In this document: piece by piece, positions 10,301-18,986 of the stretch
How the letters are laid out: each line of letters begins with the position of its first letter
Position numbering within the stretch: position 1 is the stretch's first letter
Source: Veillonella rodentium
GTDB taxonomy: Bacteria; Bacillota; Negativicutes; Veillonellales; Veillonellaceae
NCBI RefSeq assembly: GCF_900187285.1
Contig: NZ_LT906470.1
Span: 1,193,501-1,257,500, forward strand
Length of the DNA: 64,000 bases
Reading direction: 5' to 3'
Notes under the pieces: model-generated
Seen by the model: only the letters and a program-made list of their open reading frames with translations
What the model was told of the DNA's origin: nothing
The model's database searches: none
Translations under genes and position numbers: made by a program

Positions 10301-12487
10301 AGCTTTATAATCAACTAACCATTGTGGTTCAATACCAGTACTTACCGCATCATTGATAGATTTATCCGCATTGTCAAAATCACTAGCATAGGTTTCTCTG
10401 TATTGTTCCTTTAACGTATGCAATAAATTATTAAAGTTGCGTTTAATGTTCGTAGGGTCTGCCAATACTTCATTAAGTACTTCACGATCTATATCACTTG
10501 CACCCTCAAATTCATTACGAATAATATCATCCTTGATACGTTCCGCACGTTTAGATGTATCATCTTTCAATACAGATTTAGCAACATCTACTTCTTGTTT
10601 TGCACGTTCTAGTGTAGCTAATGACATACCGCCTCTAGTAAAGTAAGAGGTTCGTTTCAATGCATCTACTGTTTCATCGGATAAGTTCATTGATACTTGT
10701 GCATAACTACCAATAGGAATTTCAACAGGTGCATCTGCCTCGATAGCTGCTTTTACTTCCTCTTGTGTTACCAAGCCGTTATCAACCATATCACGGATAG
10801 CAAGTTGTCCGTTTTCAGATTGTACTAATTCCGCTACATCTACATATTGAGTTGACACACCAACCTTATCCCCCTGTGCTTGTACGATTTTTCCGTATAG
10901 TTCAGGGTTTTCTTTTGCGATTTTATTGGTAGTACTATCTTTACGAACATTATCCATAATAACTGCGCCGTTGCGGTTTTGCTCTGCAATGATAGCTGCT
11001 TGTTGTTGTTCAGGTGTTAGTTTTTGAAAATCACGAAAAGCCTTTGCAGTACGCACACCACCTACTGCACCACCAATAGCACCAAAACCTATTACCGCTG
11101 GCAATGCTTGTTTCATTGCATCTAGTGAACCTATAGCAATATCACCTACGCTATAATAACCCTCTAGGTCATTATCCTTGCGTGTTAGGTTGTGTTGCAC
11201 CTTTTCGTTTACATCTTGCAAACCCTCTTCAAAAAGTTCAGGTACACCAGCTTTAATAGAGTTCTTAGCCATTTGTGCAACAGTTGTACCAATACCTCTA
11301 TCAAAAGTTGCTGCAACATCTGTTGTGCCATTTGTAATTACTTTTGCTAACGCTGATTTAGGTGCAACATTAGTTATACTTTTACCGATAGCTTTAGTTG
11401 ATACAAATTCGATACCAGCATCAATAGCAGCGTATGACATAGCATACTTTCTAGCCTCTTCATTAGAATATACTTGATTTCCGTTTGCATCTCGTTTTTG
11501 AATAAGTTCAAGGTATTTGTTACCAAAAGACATTTGATACATCTGTTCAGCCATACCAACCTGAACACCAGTACTCAAACCAGCTAATGCAGCTGGAATA
11601 GCACCAGCACCACCAGCTGGAGCAGTAGCAATAGCACCAGCCGCTGCACCCAACGCCATACCCTCTGCAGCACGATTAGAACCCATGATAGCTTGTGCAG
11701 CCATCATGTATGCTTGACTAGCAGTTGCACCAGCTACCGTTTCCAATACATCGTACTCATCCGCTTTACGATATTTAGATAAGTTAGATTGTAACCGCTC
11801 TACCTCATCGTTAAGTTCTTGAATACGTTTAGGGTCAGTAGCAGTTGATAACTCCATACCCACTTTGCCTAGTTTGATTTGGTCGTTAATCGCCCATGTG
11901 CTTTGTTGGATGCTATCCCATACACCATACGTATCTTTTACAGATTGTAGGTTTTGAAGAGTAGTGATCGCCTCTGCGGAGTTTTTATAGTTGATACCAA
12001 CTAATTCATGGTACAACTCATACACTTCATTAAGAGTTTTACCTCTATTGATTTGTGCTGCCGCTGCCTCTGCTCGTCTAATACCATCTTGACCGCTTGC
12101 CATGATAAGGTCAGGACTAATACCTAGTGCCTCACCACTATCATATGCTGATTGCGCCCAGTCCGCTTTATTCCACAAATAGATTTGCTCTGCACGATGC
12201 ATTACAGGTTGTAAGATTTCACCAGCTTTATTCACAAAGTTTTCGCTTTGTTGCGGTGTAACATCAGTTTGTGTTAATGCGTTCATAGCATTCATATCAA
12301 CTGTAGCGGTTGATGGGTCTTTTGTTAGCCAATCACTAACACCACTAGCTGCATTGCTAATAGCTTTACCATATGAATTGTCTGTTACTTGTTGTTGAAC
12401 ACCGCCCTCAAATCTTACGTTTGCGTGTGATTTGACACCAAACGTACCATTTGTCGCTTGTTCAGGTGTAATCTTATAATCACTCAT
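4325..12487 (-). CDS. Giant polyvalent internal virion protein (2720 aa)
   Basis: Occupies the place of the T7 gp16 ejection protein. Visible parts: Ala/Gly-rich hydrophobic stretches (about 250-310); long helical regions; a small nuclease-like or LPD-type domain (about 925-1050, ending YLYDIIMQKSS); an ADP-ribosyltransferase-like domain starting WHGSPHDFDEFDLGAIGSGE (about 1115), with GWGLYFAKN, typical of phage polyvalent ART domains; a zinc-peptidase motif STFLHEMGHVFFDD (about 1415); long coiled coils (about 1500-1850); and a C-terminal region with hydrophobic helices (WWTLISQAIGMMAY). The ATG overlaps the upstream stop by one base. It probably enters the cell with the DNA, helping the ejection channel and delivering enzymes. 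Domain names are from motif recognition; activities are inferred. Confidence 0.75.
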   Translation of the reverse strand: MSDYKITPEQATNGTFGVKSHANVRFEGGVQQQVTDNSYGKAISNAASGVSDWLTKDPSTATVDMNAMNALTQTDVTPQQSENFVNKAGEILQPVMHRAEQIYLWNKADWAQSAYDSGEALGISPDLIMASGQDGIRRAEAAAAQINRGKTLNEVYELYHELVGINYKNSAEAITTLQNLQSVKDTYGVWDSIQQSTWAINDQIKLGKVGMELSTATDPKRIQELNDEVERLQSNLSKYRKADEYDVLETVAGATASQAYMMAAQAIMGSNRAAEGMALGAAAGAIATAPAGGAGAIPAALAGLSTGVQVGMAEQMYQMSFGNKYLELIQKRDANGNQVYSNEEARKYAMSYAAIDAGIEFVSTKAIGKSITNVAPKSALAKVITNGTTDVAATFDRGIGTTVAQMAKNSIKAGVPELFEEGLQDVNEKVQHNLTRKDNDLEGYYSVGDIAIGSLDAMKQALPAVIGFGAIGGAVGGVRTAKAFRDFQKLTPEQQQAAIIAEQNRNGAVIMDNVRKDSTTNKIAKENPELYGKIVQAQGDKVGVSTQYVDVAELVQSENGQLAIRDMVDNGLVTQEEVKAAIEADAPVEIPIGSYAQVSMNLSDETVDALKRTSYFTRGGMSLATLERAKQEVDVAKSVLKDDTSKRAERIKDDIIRNEFEGASDIDREVLNEVLADPTNIKRNFNNLLHTLKEQYRETYASDFDNADKSINDAVSTGIEPQWLVDYKANNGGKAPRTNAERRRAAYEYSRATTTASLDGNTDALAQSDAHYADMEHMLMQIESLEAMKDKVFELANNDIALRMQLSKSGYDVYNEVVKAISESTNRKQRETAKANALLMAQHADIMAQYMRQMGKGGYTAMDYLRDSVRINMNAKLGEKGGYAQPLNTNVDLNHRLQVVDLTNLQTNLKTEKDIIDLFKNTPPQAVMIEDGNVIVLPPDDINGIKHIPYGTQKGKKIANKKRRIVEDIANILQHSVLIDSSPNNKIGKSKSGMSANQRKSQNRKNTIVNYHNLLSAIRINGNYYAVRFVAEEKQGHLTVDPRTVYLYDIIMQKSSTTSRPTQSGNSQAVGQMTSSTAFDTISIKDILNGVKDGKGVLYVDNNGNGNYYTQTYNQTAWHGSPHDFDEFDLGAIGSGEGAQFYGWGLYFAKNKEMAKNYKEVLSNVHETDKSSLFKVDIPESNKMLDWNQTLNIQPKEIQEQIIDAINSLDTLQKDAFINAYRSDHSYNGNRHVKEVNDIYQVLETDLNYVGKYEEKETLNKIVQRNADRLAKKYGFGDWGSADKNKLKAIIGDNLEKARIELDALTQEDNQKVISYKDNINNLFSEGNSFGLNIYKSLSTALGGDKLASEYLNEHGIKGITYEGIEDGRCYVVFDDKAIKVIEKYNQSINGTTEIMSDGERIISIFKTADRSTFLHEMGHVFFDDIQKLASIENAPEQLVTDWNKLKKWSGWVDGENVDNTKAHEKFARGWESYLRSGEAPASALQRVFRQFSKWLTRIYRSVQRLGGEVPTDIKDVMARMIATQEDIESYAEQQQLEQFEKTELYKQLSEQDQARMQSYIADVKEKAKERVMRKLMKELDNRPIKEWEEEKDAIQVEIEKRLIEQYPIYKEHQRYNVFGEGALKDTQYNSIEELEKAEVEQTGATFNDAINQEMDNAKAEFMRDNNVGKTNEQIAEEILLSTQGQMKLTEEESKIIQKSTNRELAKNWELLERIRKLDPNAETIDTELSEIEKEVKPTKYDELKADKKKVDAALTDTTKQLEKAEERIKRLQDMLNNRINNVRSIRGAGLGTISDYMNRARKELGELPISNAIQFKTYQNKAVTAGKKADRALAIGDVDKALGFKREQMLQQARARVAFENFEKSKKLRLKLKQQLQRMTRPKNPIAIEPNMRYFYAHMAYQMGLTKYDGLAPTDGFDMNTVLSALDVDALILNQQSMVQLQPWIAEMFYAKTPKSFKSITMNELETLEELMTGMYKNGRNEYEGTTILNDEGKSVSFENAVQEIIGEATETFGSATGDVFNILNNQSKTDAVSGKLYGFHLALMKVETFLRRMGGGKNGFAVKYIYDPISRATQAFNERKEVSMRRLAKDVGIYSKRELFDMRNDHLYTVGNLYGLTKEQLIMIALNWGTESNRQRVMETTKANEVEIERAFQEHMTDKDWEFVIRTWDHINSFFEERSKVQEELYGNPLKKVEGLTFTIGGRNIEGQYFPIVYNPKVNASVSDNQVEDIAKTMVSSNAVWGTGMSATKSRLDVVKDKSLLLDFDVIPNAITEAINHVTMRKAVTDVNKLISNRELQNYIVDKFGADTYQFLRTWVRDNWQDEAAKTNDIDRLILTLKKNTSTAVMAGRVSVALQNALNIPVAFYRIGVGNTIRAINHAGIGFYGHGTTTYNNTRDFVLGQSIFMRERIQTLDKDLKQGLSIAGKGLRLGDTNVGGYRVEQLADIRDDINQMGFRLLTETDFALSIPVWKFAYDQKQAELFGKEGVSAEWVEQQSIEAGDRAVRDIFGSGDTKDAAAIQRSRSTFTQLFVPFYSYANTLYNIITEGNYARKDNGDYARFVKMLWWTLISQAIGMMAYKALTNGDDDKPEDLAKSFIEELVSQGTMGVPIIRDMSNMAMKYILGEKVFNKGNSVMALSIVEKFYDLGNAIMSKNKDGIDVGRSFSQLANRATGFSDTVTDGLWTLAKFGFTDTDASLEDAIMAVVFDRRLKTKKDKKKH

Positions 12488-14697
12488 TATTGTCCTAACC
12501 TTTCAGCTAATTCTGCTGGTGTAATGGTGTATTCTTCGCCCCTAGCATCTTTGTACACATAATATGGTTGTCCATCTGCACCAGTTGTGTTATATAAACC
12601 ATACATACCTTGTGATGCTAGTTGTGCGTTCGTGTAAGATACTGCAGCGCCTTTACCACCAAAGGTATTTGCTAACTTACCTACACCCCAATATTTACCA
12701 GTTTCTGTTGATGCGATTGTTTGTTCTGCCACCGCATCAGCACCCCATTGTGCCATTTGTGCTGGCGATGGGTCATATCCGTTTTTCTCCCTAAACTCTT
12801 GTACTTTAGGGTAAACTGCAGTTGATACCCCTTGCCATTCAACACCATCTATTTTTCTACCAGCCAAGTTTTCTATGCTACTTTTCATGCCAGCCATATC
12901 AGGAGAATACTTCCCTGTACCATTTGAATATTCATCAAATTCATGGTTAATTTCTGCTAACTGTTGTGGTGTAAAATATACACCCATTTGACCAATGAAG
13001 TTGTTTAAATCACCCATAGACTTAAACTGTCCATTTGCTATTGCAACTTTAACACCTAAAACATTAGCTGATTTAGCTTGCAATGCTTTGGCAGCTGCTT
13101 TGTTTACAGATATTTGTGCTTGGTTTAACTGACCTTGCATTGCTCGTTGATATTCAGGATGAGTTTCCGCATAATCTTGTCGCATCTTCAAAACTTCAAT
13201 ATCAGTCGCACCATTTCTTACCGCTGCTGCTACACGTTGCTCAATCTCTACTTTTTGGTTTTCAAGAATTTGTGCTTTACGTTTAGCCATAACTTGTAAG
13301 CGTGTTGCCACGTTACGTTGGATCATATCTTTTCGCTTTTGTGCCTCTGCTGGTGTTTCTTCTCTTGCTTGACCTCCACCAATCTCAGCTAATGTATTTA
13401 CAACATATTGACGAATACTAGGATATTCATTCCCATTGCTATATTGAGGTTTATCCCAACCATCACCGCCACTACCTTTTACATGTGCTTTCGCACCATC
13501 TTTTACCCATTGTTCAGCAGTACTTTCCCCTGCGTACCAAGCGACTGCAGCCACCTCTACACCATACTTATCTATATATTCACTTAATTTATAAGTAGCG
13601 ACTTTACGTTGTGCTTCAGGGTCTGAAATATCAGCGCCGGGAATTCCAGCCTCTTTACTCCATTCAGGCCAATTTTCAGGCATTATCTGGTATCGACCAT
13701 ATGCACCACTATCCCCATTTACTACATGATCATTATTGCTACTTTCATTTGCCGAAACAGCTTTAATGAACATCTCTTTTGTGATAGTTCCAGTAGTGCC
13801 AGCAACTTTACCAAAACCAGCATCATATAGTTTGTTGGTTACTTTAGTTAGCAAGTCAGGGTCATTAGGGTCAAACTCACCAATGACACCATCAATCTTG
13901 TTATCATCTGATGTAGCCAACACCATTGATGCATTACGCACCTTTTGACGATAACCCATGATTTTTTCTTCATCGATTAAGCCTGACATAGCAACTTGAT
14001 TGATAATCTTGTTAGCACCATCTAAATCATCATCAGCCATCTTCTTTTCAATCATGGTTGTAGCAATGTTTTGTTGTGCTTTCTTAACCTGTAAGCGGAT
14101 AGTATTATCATCATAACCAAGATTAGATAGTTGTGCTGCCACACTACCACTTACTTGTTTCATGGCATCATCGAATGCATCAGGACTAGCATTTACTACC
14201 GCATTATTAGATATGTTTTGTACATTCATATCTAGTGCTTTCATAGCACTATCTTCAAATTGACCTCGTACAAACTTATTGATCGTGTTTGTAGTGTTAG
14301 TCATATCATTATCTGCAACTTTATTAAAAGCATTGACCGCATCATTGAATTTAAAGCCATACTTTTCGGATATAACCTGCCTTGCTCTTTTCTCTTGGTT
14401 TTGATAATCAAGTGGAATAGTCAAAGCATTTTCGCCCTTTCGGTTCATAGCACCATTATCAGGGTTATATAGCCAATCATTCATCATGGCATTATATTCA
14501 TTCGTTGCATTTACAACATCGGTCATTTCCTTTTGCTTTTGTATTGTAAGCATTGTGTTGCCTAAATCACCAATGGCTTTTGTGAGGTTATCCATGCCTT
14601 GTGTGTTACCACCATAAGCCATTTCATTTACATTAGCTTGTACACCGCCATTAATTGTGTTTAAGCGTTGATTACTATCATAGCCTATTAACTTCAT
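12487..14697 (-). CDS. Internal virion protein with lytic transglycosylase domain
   Basis: 736 residues from ATG 14697, which has GGTGGGG 6 bases upstream and overlaps the previous stop by one base; an upstream in-frame GTG at 14709 is less likely. The centre (about 312-400) carries a soluble lytic transglycosylase/lysozyme-like domain: KAVSANESSNN with the probable catalytic Glu, then GAYGRYQIMPENW and AAVAWYAGE. Flanking regions are long and helical. By position it matches T7 gp15, though in T7 the transglycosylase is in gp16. The role is local peptidoglycan cutting during genome ejection. Confidence 0.8.
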   Translation of the reverse strand: MKLIGYDSNQRLNTINGGVQANVNEMAYGGNTQGMDNLTKAIGDLGNTMLTIQKQKEMTDVVNATNEYNAMMNDWLYNPDNGAMNRKGENALTIPLDYQNQEKRARQVISEKYGFKFNDAVNAFNKVADNDMTNTTNTINKFVRGQFEDSAMKALDMNVQNISNNAVVNASPDAFDDAMKQVSGSVAAQLSNLGYDDNTIRLQVKKAQQNIATTMIEKKMADDDLDGANKIINQVAMSGLIDEEKIMGYRQKVRNASMVLATSDDNKIDGVIGEFDPNDPDLLTKVTNKLYDAGFGKVAGTTGTITKEMFIKAVSANESSNNDHVVNGDSGAYGRYQIMPENWPEWSKEAGIPGADISDPEAQRKVATYKLSEYIDKYGVEVAAVAWYAGESTAEQWVKDGAKAHVKGSGGDGWDKPQYSNGNEYPSIRQYVVNTLAEIGGGQAREETPAEAQKRKDMIQRNVATRLQVMAKRKAQILENQKVEIEQRVAAAVRNGATDIEVLKMRQDYAETHPEYQRAMQGQLNQAQISVNKAAAKALQAKSANVLGVKVAIANGQFKSMGDLNNFIGQMGVYFTPQQLAEINHEFDEYSNGTGKYSPDMAGMKSSIENLAGRKIDGVEWQGVSTAVYPKVQEFREKNGYDPSPAQMAQWGADAVAEQTIASTETGKYWGVGKLANTFGGKGAAVSYTNAQLASQGMYGLYNTTGADGQPYYVYKDARGEEYTITPAELAERLGQ

Positions 14698-15317
14698 TAG
14701 ATACCCCACCTATTATTTCTGATAGTACCTTTGGTTACGAATTTCATTTTAGGCATACCTGCGGCCTCTAGCGCATCACTAGCTGGTGAGTAGTAATTAT
14801 TACCACTACCTATGCTCTTACTTGCATATTGACCTTTCAAACCATAGATACTAGATGCACCACTTAATATCGTACCTAGCATTGCCATTCTAGTTTGTTT
14901 CTTAGCGTTACTTGCCGCTGCACGTGCGGTGCTTGCCTCGTTGCGGTAGTTCATGCCATTAAGGTATTCATTGTAGATACTGTTATTCTTGTTAGTTTCC
15001 CAATTCTGAATATCTTTGTTGTATTCGTCATAGCTAGATGCCATAAGTTGTAATGGTGTACCGCTCATAGTCAAGCCACTTGCACCAGTTTCTGCCGTAT
15101 TCTGCCCTTGGATAAGTCGCATCTTATCGGACATTTTATCTCGCTCTTGCAAGGCTTGATCTGCAATCTGTTCTTGCTTGCGATCACTTATGCGTGCGTT
15201 AGCCTCTGCTACCCTTGCTTGTTGATTGTACATTGCAGCTTGCGCCTTACCTTGTTGGTGTTGTGTAAACAATGTACCAACCATACTCGCTGCGGTTAAT
15301 GCAATAGGGTTACACAT
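14697..15317 (-). CDS. T7 gp14-like internal virion protein
   Basis: 206 residues from the second ATG (MCNPIALTAAS), which has GGGGG about 7 bases upstream. Features shared with T7 gp14: a short hydrophobic N-terminus, an Ala/Gln/Arg-rich helical middle (QARVAEANARISDRKQEQIA), and the conserved pattern of a Met/Gly patch (GASGLTMSGTPLQLMASSYDEY) then Asn/Tyr-rich helix. In T7 gp14 enters the outer membrane first and forms part of the DNA ejection channel. It overlaps the gp13-like gene by 8 bases and the transglycosylase gene by one. Confidence 0.7.
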   Translation of the reverse strand: MCNPIALTAASMVGTLFTQHQQGKAQAAMYNQQARVAEANARISDRKQEQIADQALQERDKMSDKMRLIQGQNTAETGASGLTMSGTPLQLMASSYDEYNKDIQNWETNKNNSIYNEYLNGMNYRNEASTARAAASNAKKQTRMAMLGTILSGASSIYGLKGQYASKSIGSGNNYYSPASDALEAAGMPKMKFVTKGTIRNNRWGI

Positions 15318-15798
15318 TCGCATCCCCCTTTCTCAATGTGAATAAAACCATATCCCCATCGTTAATATCGTAATGAATAACCGCACCTAAAGACTTTAGC
15401 CATCTAATGGTGCGGTGATTTTCTTTGTGTATATAATTAAAAAGTACTTCCCTAGTTTTTAACCATTCCCCAATGATATTTTTACTAACTTTTATGAATT
15501 GTTTTTGTAGTGTTAAACTACGTTCAAAATCTTTACTCCCCAAAAAGTAAATGCAATGCATACCATTTAGTGATGCATTCGATACACCATATACACATAA
15601 TGGCTTGTCATTATCAATAACAATACGACTTTGATAATCTTCCCCAAGAATATCGTTTACAAAGTCTTTTTCGCTATAGTTTGAATTTTTTCGATTGATA
15701 TATTTAACCTCTAAGGCATCTATCGAACGTAAGTTGATATATAAATCACGAATTAAAGAAACGTGCTTAGAGGGGCAAATATTACATTCCATGAACAT
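15310..15798 (-). CDS. T7 gp13-like internal virion protein (acetyltransferase-like fold)
   Basis: 162 residues from ATG 15798 inside the end of the gp12-like gene. The C-terminal half (NYIHKENHRTIRWLKSLGAVI, ending with a hydrophobic strand) matches the gp13 family, whose shape is that of a GNAT acetyltransferase without proven activity. The order gp11-gp12-gp13-gp14 is exactly the T7 order, which supports the call. In T7 gp13 is needed for correct assembly of the internal core and is not in the mature virion core. The exact start is uncertain (ATG 15792 is also possible). Confidence 0.65.
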   Translation of the reverse strand: MFMECNICPSKHVSLIRDLYINLRSIDALEVKYINRKNSNYSEKDFVNDILGEDYQSRIVIDNDKPLCVYGVSNASLNGMHCIYFLGSKDFERSLTLQKQFIKVSKNIIGEWLKTREVLFNYIHKENHRTIRWLKSLGAVIHYDINDGDMVLFTLRKGDANV

Positions 15799-18100
15799 TT
15801 GGGAAACCACCGCCAATTTCTACCTCTCTTGTAACCGCTAATAGGTTAAATGGGAAAGGTTTTGAGTGCTTTATGCAAATTTCTGTATTTGTATTAACGC
15901 TAGTTGCTATCTTAGGTAATATTATTACAGTATCACCAGTAAATAGCGATTTAGGTTTTAAAATTAAATCGTCTACATCATCAAATGTTTTACCTACGCT
16001 GCCACCATACGAACGATATAAACGTAACGCAACTCGTGTTATAGTTACCAACCTACATTGCAACGTGCCATCGTTTATTTGTTGCTCTACGCTAGGTATT
16101 TTTATTTTAGTAGTGTATGGTAACCCAACAGTAATTACATTTGCTTTACCATCTAATTTAATAACACCAGTTGGTGGTACTACCCTAGATGGCATTTGTT
16201 GTCCATCAACTACTATATCTACCATTTGCCCTACTAGATGAGGTGCGTTGATGTAATCGGTCTTAATTGAATTATCGACTTTAACATAGCAGTCTAGGAA
16301 CACATCGGAGTTATCTTCTGTGTACAACGGAATACTACGTTCAATACATTTCACATTCTTATTATTAATCACACGATCTACTACAAAATAGATTGTGTCT
16401 TGTTCACCCTCTGCCACACTCTCTACATATCGGTATTTACCATTTGTAACAAAATGCGACCACCCATACACCTTTTGTTCAGGTATGTAGGTTAAGCAAT
16501 TCAACTGTCCATCATCTCGAACGTAGTAAATAATACTGTCAGGGTCTTGTGCATAAGCACTTGTTACCGCTACATGACCTTTAACTAATGTCTTAACAAA
16601 TAGTGTTAAGTCTTGCCCTGTGTAGTTGTCGCTCTCGTAAGAGTAACCCATATCACGAACAGTACCGCCACGCTCTTGAACGAATACGCATCTATTACCG
16701 ATAAACTGTGGTTCACATTTCAATGCACCACGTTGTGTTTGTGTTTTAAGGTAACAGTTAGTAGGTGTAATAGTCTTGCTCCCATCTACTATCCATTCAT
16801 TACCGCTTGTTAAAACAATCAAGTCATTAGCTGGTACAAGGTGTCTAATTTCATACATCTTGCGGTTGATTACTGGTAGTGTGATTGCACTATCATCTGT
16901 GATTGTACCGCCTACTTTTTCAACCCCAAAGTTAGGATAATCACCAGTACGGCTAAGCCAAATATAGTTAGGCTTACTATCAGTAGCAGCGACCACAAAT
17001 CGGTCTTGATAGAATGTGCATAACTTTGGATAACCTCTACCCCTATTCCAACTGCCTAACTTCCATTGGTGGCTAGGTTCACCCTCTTTAATACCATTCA
17101 GAACATTAACCTTTGCATTCTTAGCATCGGTTACGCTTTTAAGCTCAACGATACCATATTGAGTGAATGGCATGATAGATAAGTCGCAATTTACAGAACC
17201 ACCTTTAATATCGGAGATATATTTTAACCTTGCTCCAGCCTCTATCTTACCTGTATCAGTAACATTGTAGTCATTCTTAGATGTGTACGTTCTGTAGTCT
17301 TTCCATGTTTGTCCATCGTTGTTAGAAATCTGTAGTTTTACAGTACCCTCCCATGTACCATGCGTTGTGAATTTCCATGATAATTCTGCATCGGTACTAA
17401 ACGTGCCAACATTGTAATTGATGTTGTTATAGGTCTTTTCGGTTGTTTCTCCGCCAAGGTAATTTTTTCTAACCTTTTTCTCTACAACTTCGCCAGCGGA
17501 CTTAGTGTGTACCGCCTCTACATAGTAAGCAATCTGAATAACACTACCTACCATATCTTGTGTGAAGAGGTCTTTTGTAGATGTGATCGTATCGCCATTA
17601 ACAGTTAATGTATGTCCATTATCGGTATTGATTTCATCATAAGGTTGTTCAGTTAGCTTGTATGCACTCATTCGCCAGTCAGTATCGCTATATCGTGATA
17701 GCGTTTGAATAGGATATTTACCGCTACAAATGAACATTACATCGCCACTTTGTATGCAGTTTAATTCGCCTACAACGTCCGCCTCAAATGGTGTCGCTAC
17801 TTCAACATTTGTATACACACAATTTCGCCACACCCTAACATATCTATCACCAAATTCAAGCATGAACGATTGGTTCTTATTGGTGGTAAATTCAAACAGT
17901 CTAACAGGTTTATCATTGTACTTAGCATAACCAATAAACTGCGAACCTTGCCTACGTGCCACCGCTCCATAAGGTCTGATTACCGCATTTTCAGCAAGCA
18001 GTAATGCACTTTTATATTGTTCTAAGTCAAATCGACTAGATACATCAGGCGATACCTCGCCTGTAGTAAATGCGACTTGTCCGATAAACATCGGTTGCAT
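15782..18100 (-). CDS. Tail tubular protein B (T7 gp12-like tail nozzle)
   Basis: 772 residues. The N-terminus GQVAFTTGEVSPDVSSRFDL followed by AENAVIRPYGAVARRQGSQF is the standard opening of podoviral tail nozzle proteins. The middle carries KLCTFYQDRFVVAATDSKPN and WLSRTGDYPNF, also characteristic. It forms the distal hexameric tube of the short tail. ATG 18100 has GGAG 8 bases upstream and starts one base after the gp11-like stop. Confidence 0.88.
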   Translation of the reverse strand: MQPMFIGQVAFTTGEVSPDVSSRFDLEQYKSALLLAENAVIRPYGAVARRQGSQFIGYAKYNDKPVRLFEFTTNKNQSFMLEFGDRYVRVWRNCVYTNVEVATPFEADVVGELNCIQSGDVMFICSGKYPIQTLSRYSDTDWRMSAYKLTEQPYDEINTDNGHTLTVNGDTITSTKDLFTQDMVGSVIQIAYYVEAVHTKSAGEVVEKKVRKNYLGGETTEKTYNNINYNVGTFSTDAELSWKFTTHGTWEGTVKLQISNNDGQTWKDYRTYTSKNDYNVTDTGKIEAGARLKYISDIKGGSVNCDLSIMPFTQYGIVELKSVTDAKNAKVNVLNGIKEGEPSHQWKLGSWNRGRGYPKLCTFYQDRFVVAATDSKPNYIWLSRTGDYPNFGVEKVGGTITDDSAITLPVINRKMYEIRHLVPANDLIVLTSGNEWIVDGSKTITPTNCYLKTQTQRGALKCEPQFIGNRCVFVQERGGTVRDMGYSYESDNYTGQDLTLFVKTLVKGHVAVTSAYAQDPDSIIYYVRDDGQLNCLTYIPEQKVYGWSHFVTNGKYRYVESVAEGEQDTIYFVVDRVINNKNVKCIERSIPLYTEDNSDVFLDCYVKVDNSIKTDYINAPHLVGQMVDIVVDGQQMPSRVVPPTGVIKLDGKANVITVGLPYTTKIKIPSVEQQINDGTLQCRLVTITRVALRLYRSYGGSVGKTFDDVDDLILKPKSLFTGDTVIILPKIATSVNTNTEICIKHSKPFPFNLLAVTREVEIGGGFPNVHGM

Positions 18101-18101
18101 A

Positions 18102-18695
18102 TTACCAACTCCTTGCTTTCAAATAGCTAGATACATAAGGCATATCTAGTCTACGTTCTTTTGCGCTCATAGATTTTGCCTCTTGTAATGCTGCTTGATA
18201 TAACTTGTATGATTGGTCGAATAAACCACTATTACCAGTCAACGGCATAGCTAAATCAGATGCCATCTTACACACCAACGCTTTAACGAATATAGGGTTC
18301 ATTACATCAGCATCGGTTATATCGTACACATAATCAATATGCATCAATGGCACATCAGATACGATGTACTTTGTATTGTTATCAGTTAGGTAAACATCAT
18401 ATTCACGTTGCTTTTCCGCTCGGTATCGTTCACCTTGTGGAATTACCGCAAGGATGCGAACACACTTTTCAGGGTATGCATACACATAACCCCAACCATC
18501 TATCTTATGTTCAGATAGCACCGCTCGTTCACGCTTTCGTGCAAAGTTCCACTCAAACTGCTCTAGCAATACTCTACGTGTTAGATCATAATGCAATCTG
18601 CATTGTCTAGCAGGTTCTGTTTCTTCCGTCATGGAACGTATTCTACCTGCATTGATAAGCGATAATGCTTGATTACAAATATCAGTAGGTGTCAT
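18102..18695 (-). CDS. Tail tubular protein A (T7 gp11-like adaptor)
   Basis: 197 residues. It opens TPTDICNQALSLINAGRI, then CRLHYDLTRRVLLEQFEWNF, the conserved helical core of the gp11 adaptor that joins the portal to the nozzle. ATG follows GAAAGGTGG. It lies immediately upstream of the gp12-like gene and immediately downstream of a strong terminator, so it may be the first gene of a separately regulated tail segment. Confidence 0.85.
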   Translation of the reverse strand: MTPTDICNQALSLINAGRIRSMTEETEPARQCRLHYDLTRRVLLEQFEWNFARKRERAVLSEHKIDGWGYVYAYPEKCVRILAVIPQGERYRAEKQREYDVYLTDNNTKYIVSDVPLMHIDYVYDITDADVMNPIFVKALVCKMASDLAMPLTGNSGLFDQSYKLYQAALQEAKSMSAKERRLDMPYVSSYLKARSW

Positions 18696-18711
18696 ATTTC
18701 CACCTTTCTAT

Positions 18712-18739
18712 AAAAAAAGAGGGGGCAAAATACCCCCTC
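18712..18739 (-). terminator. Rho-independent terminator between head and tail genes
   Basis: GAGGGGG / CCCCCTC stem with a 7-base loop, followed on the minus strand by seven T residues. It lies 7 bases after the stop of the small acidic gene and 17 bases before the gp11-like start. It would lower tail and ejection gene transcription relative to capsid genes. Confidence 0.85.
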
Positions 18740-18745
18740 GTTCAA

Positions 18746-18976
18746 TTATTCAGCAGTTTCTTCCGCTTTTTTACCACGTTTCTTTGGTGTAGTTTCTACA
18801 GTTTCTTCTGTAGGTTCTACTTCTGCGACTTCTTCTGCACCAACAGTTTCAAACAAATCTTTGAAGTAGTCTTTATCGTATTCAGCTACTTCTTCTTTTG
18901 TAAATTCAACTGTTGTTCCCTCTTCAATTAAACCCTTTGTATTATGATAAAGGGTTACTTTTGCAACGTATTCCAT
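18746..18976 (-). CDS. Small acidic phage protein, unknown function
   Basis: 76 residues from MEYVAKVTLYHN; AAGGTGG upstream decides this start over the longer frame at 19006. The N-terminal 45 residues look like a small beta domain. The tail is Glu/Thr/Val-rich and then basic (KKRGKKAEETAE). It sits between the capsid cement gene and the tail adaptor, where head-completion proteins are often encoded. No family is recognised. Confidence 0.65.
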   Translation of the reverse strand: MEYVAKVTLYHNTKGLIEEGTTVEFTKEEVAEYDKDYFKDLFETVGAEEVAEVEPTEETVETTPKKRGKKAEETAE

Positions 18977-18986
18977 ATTAACCACC

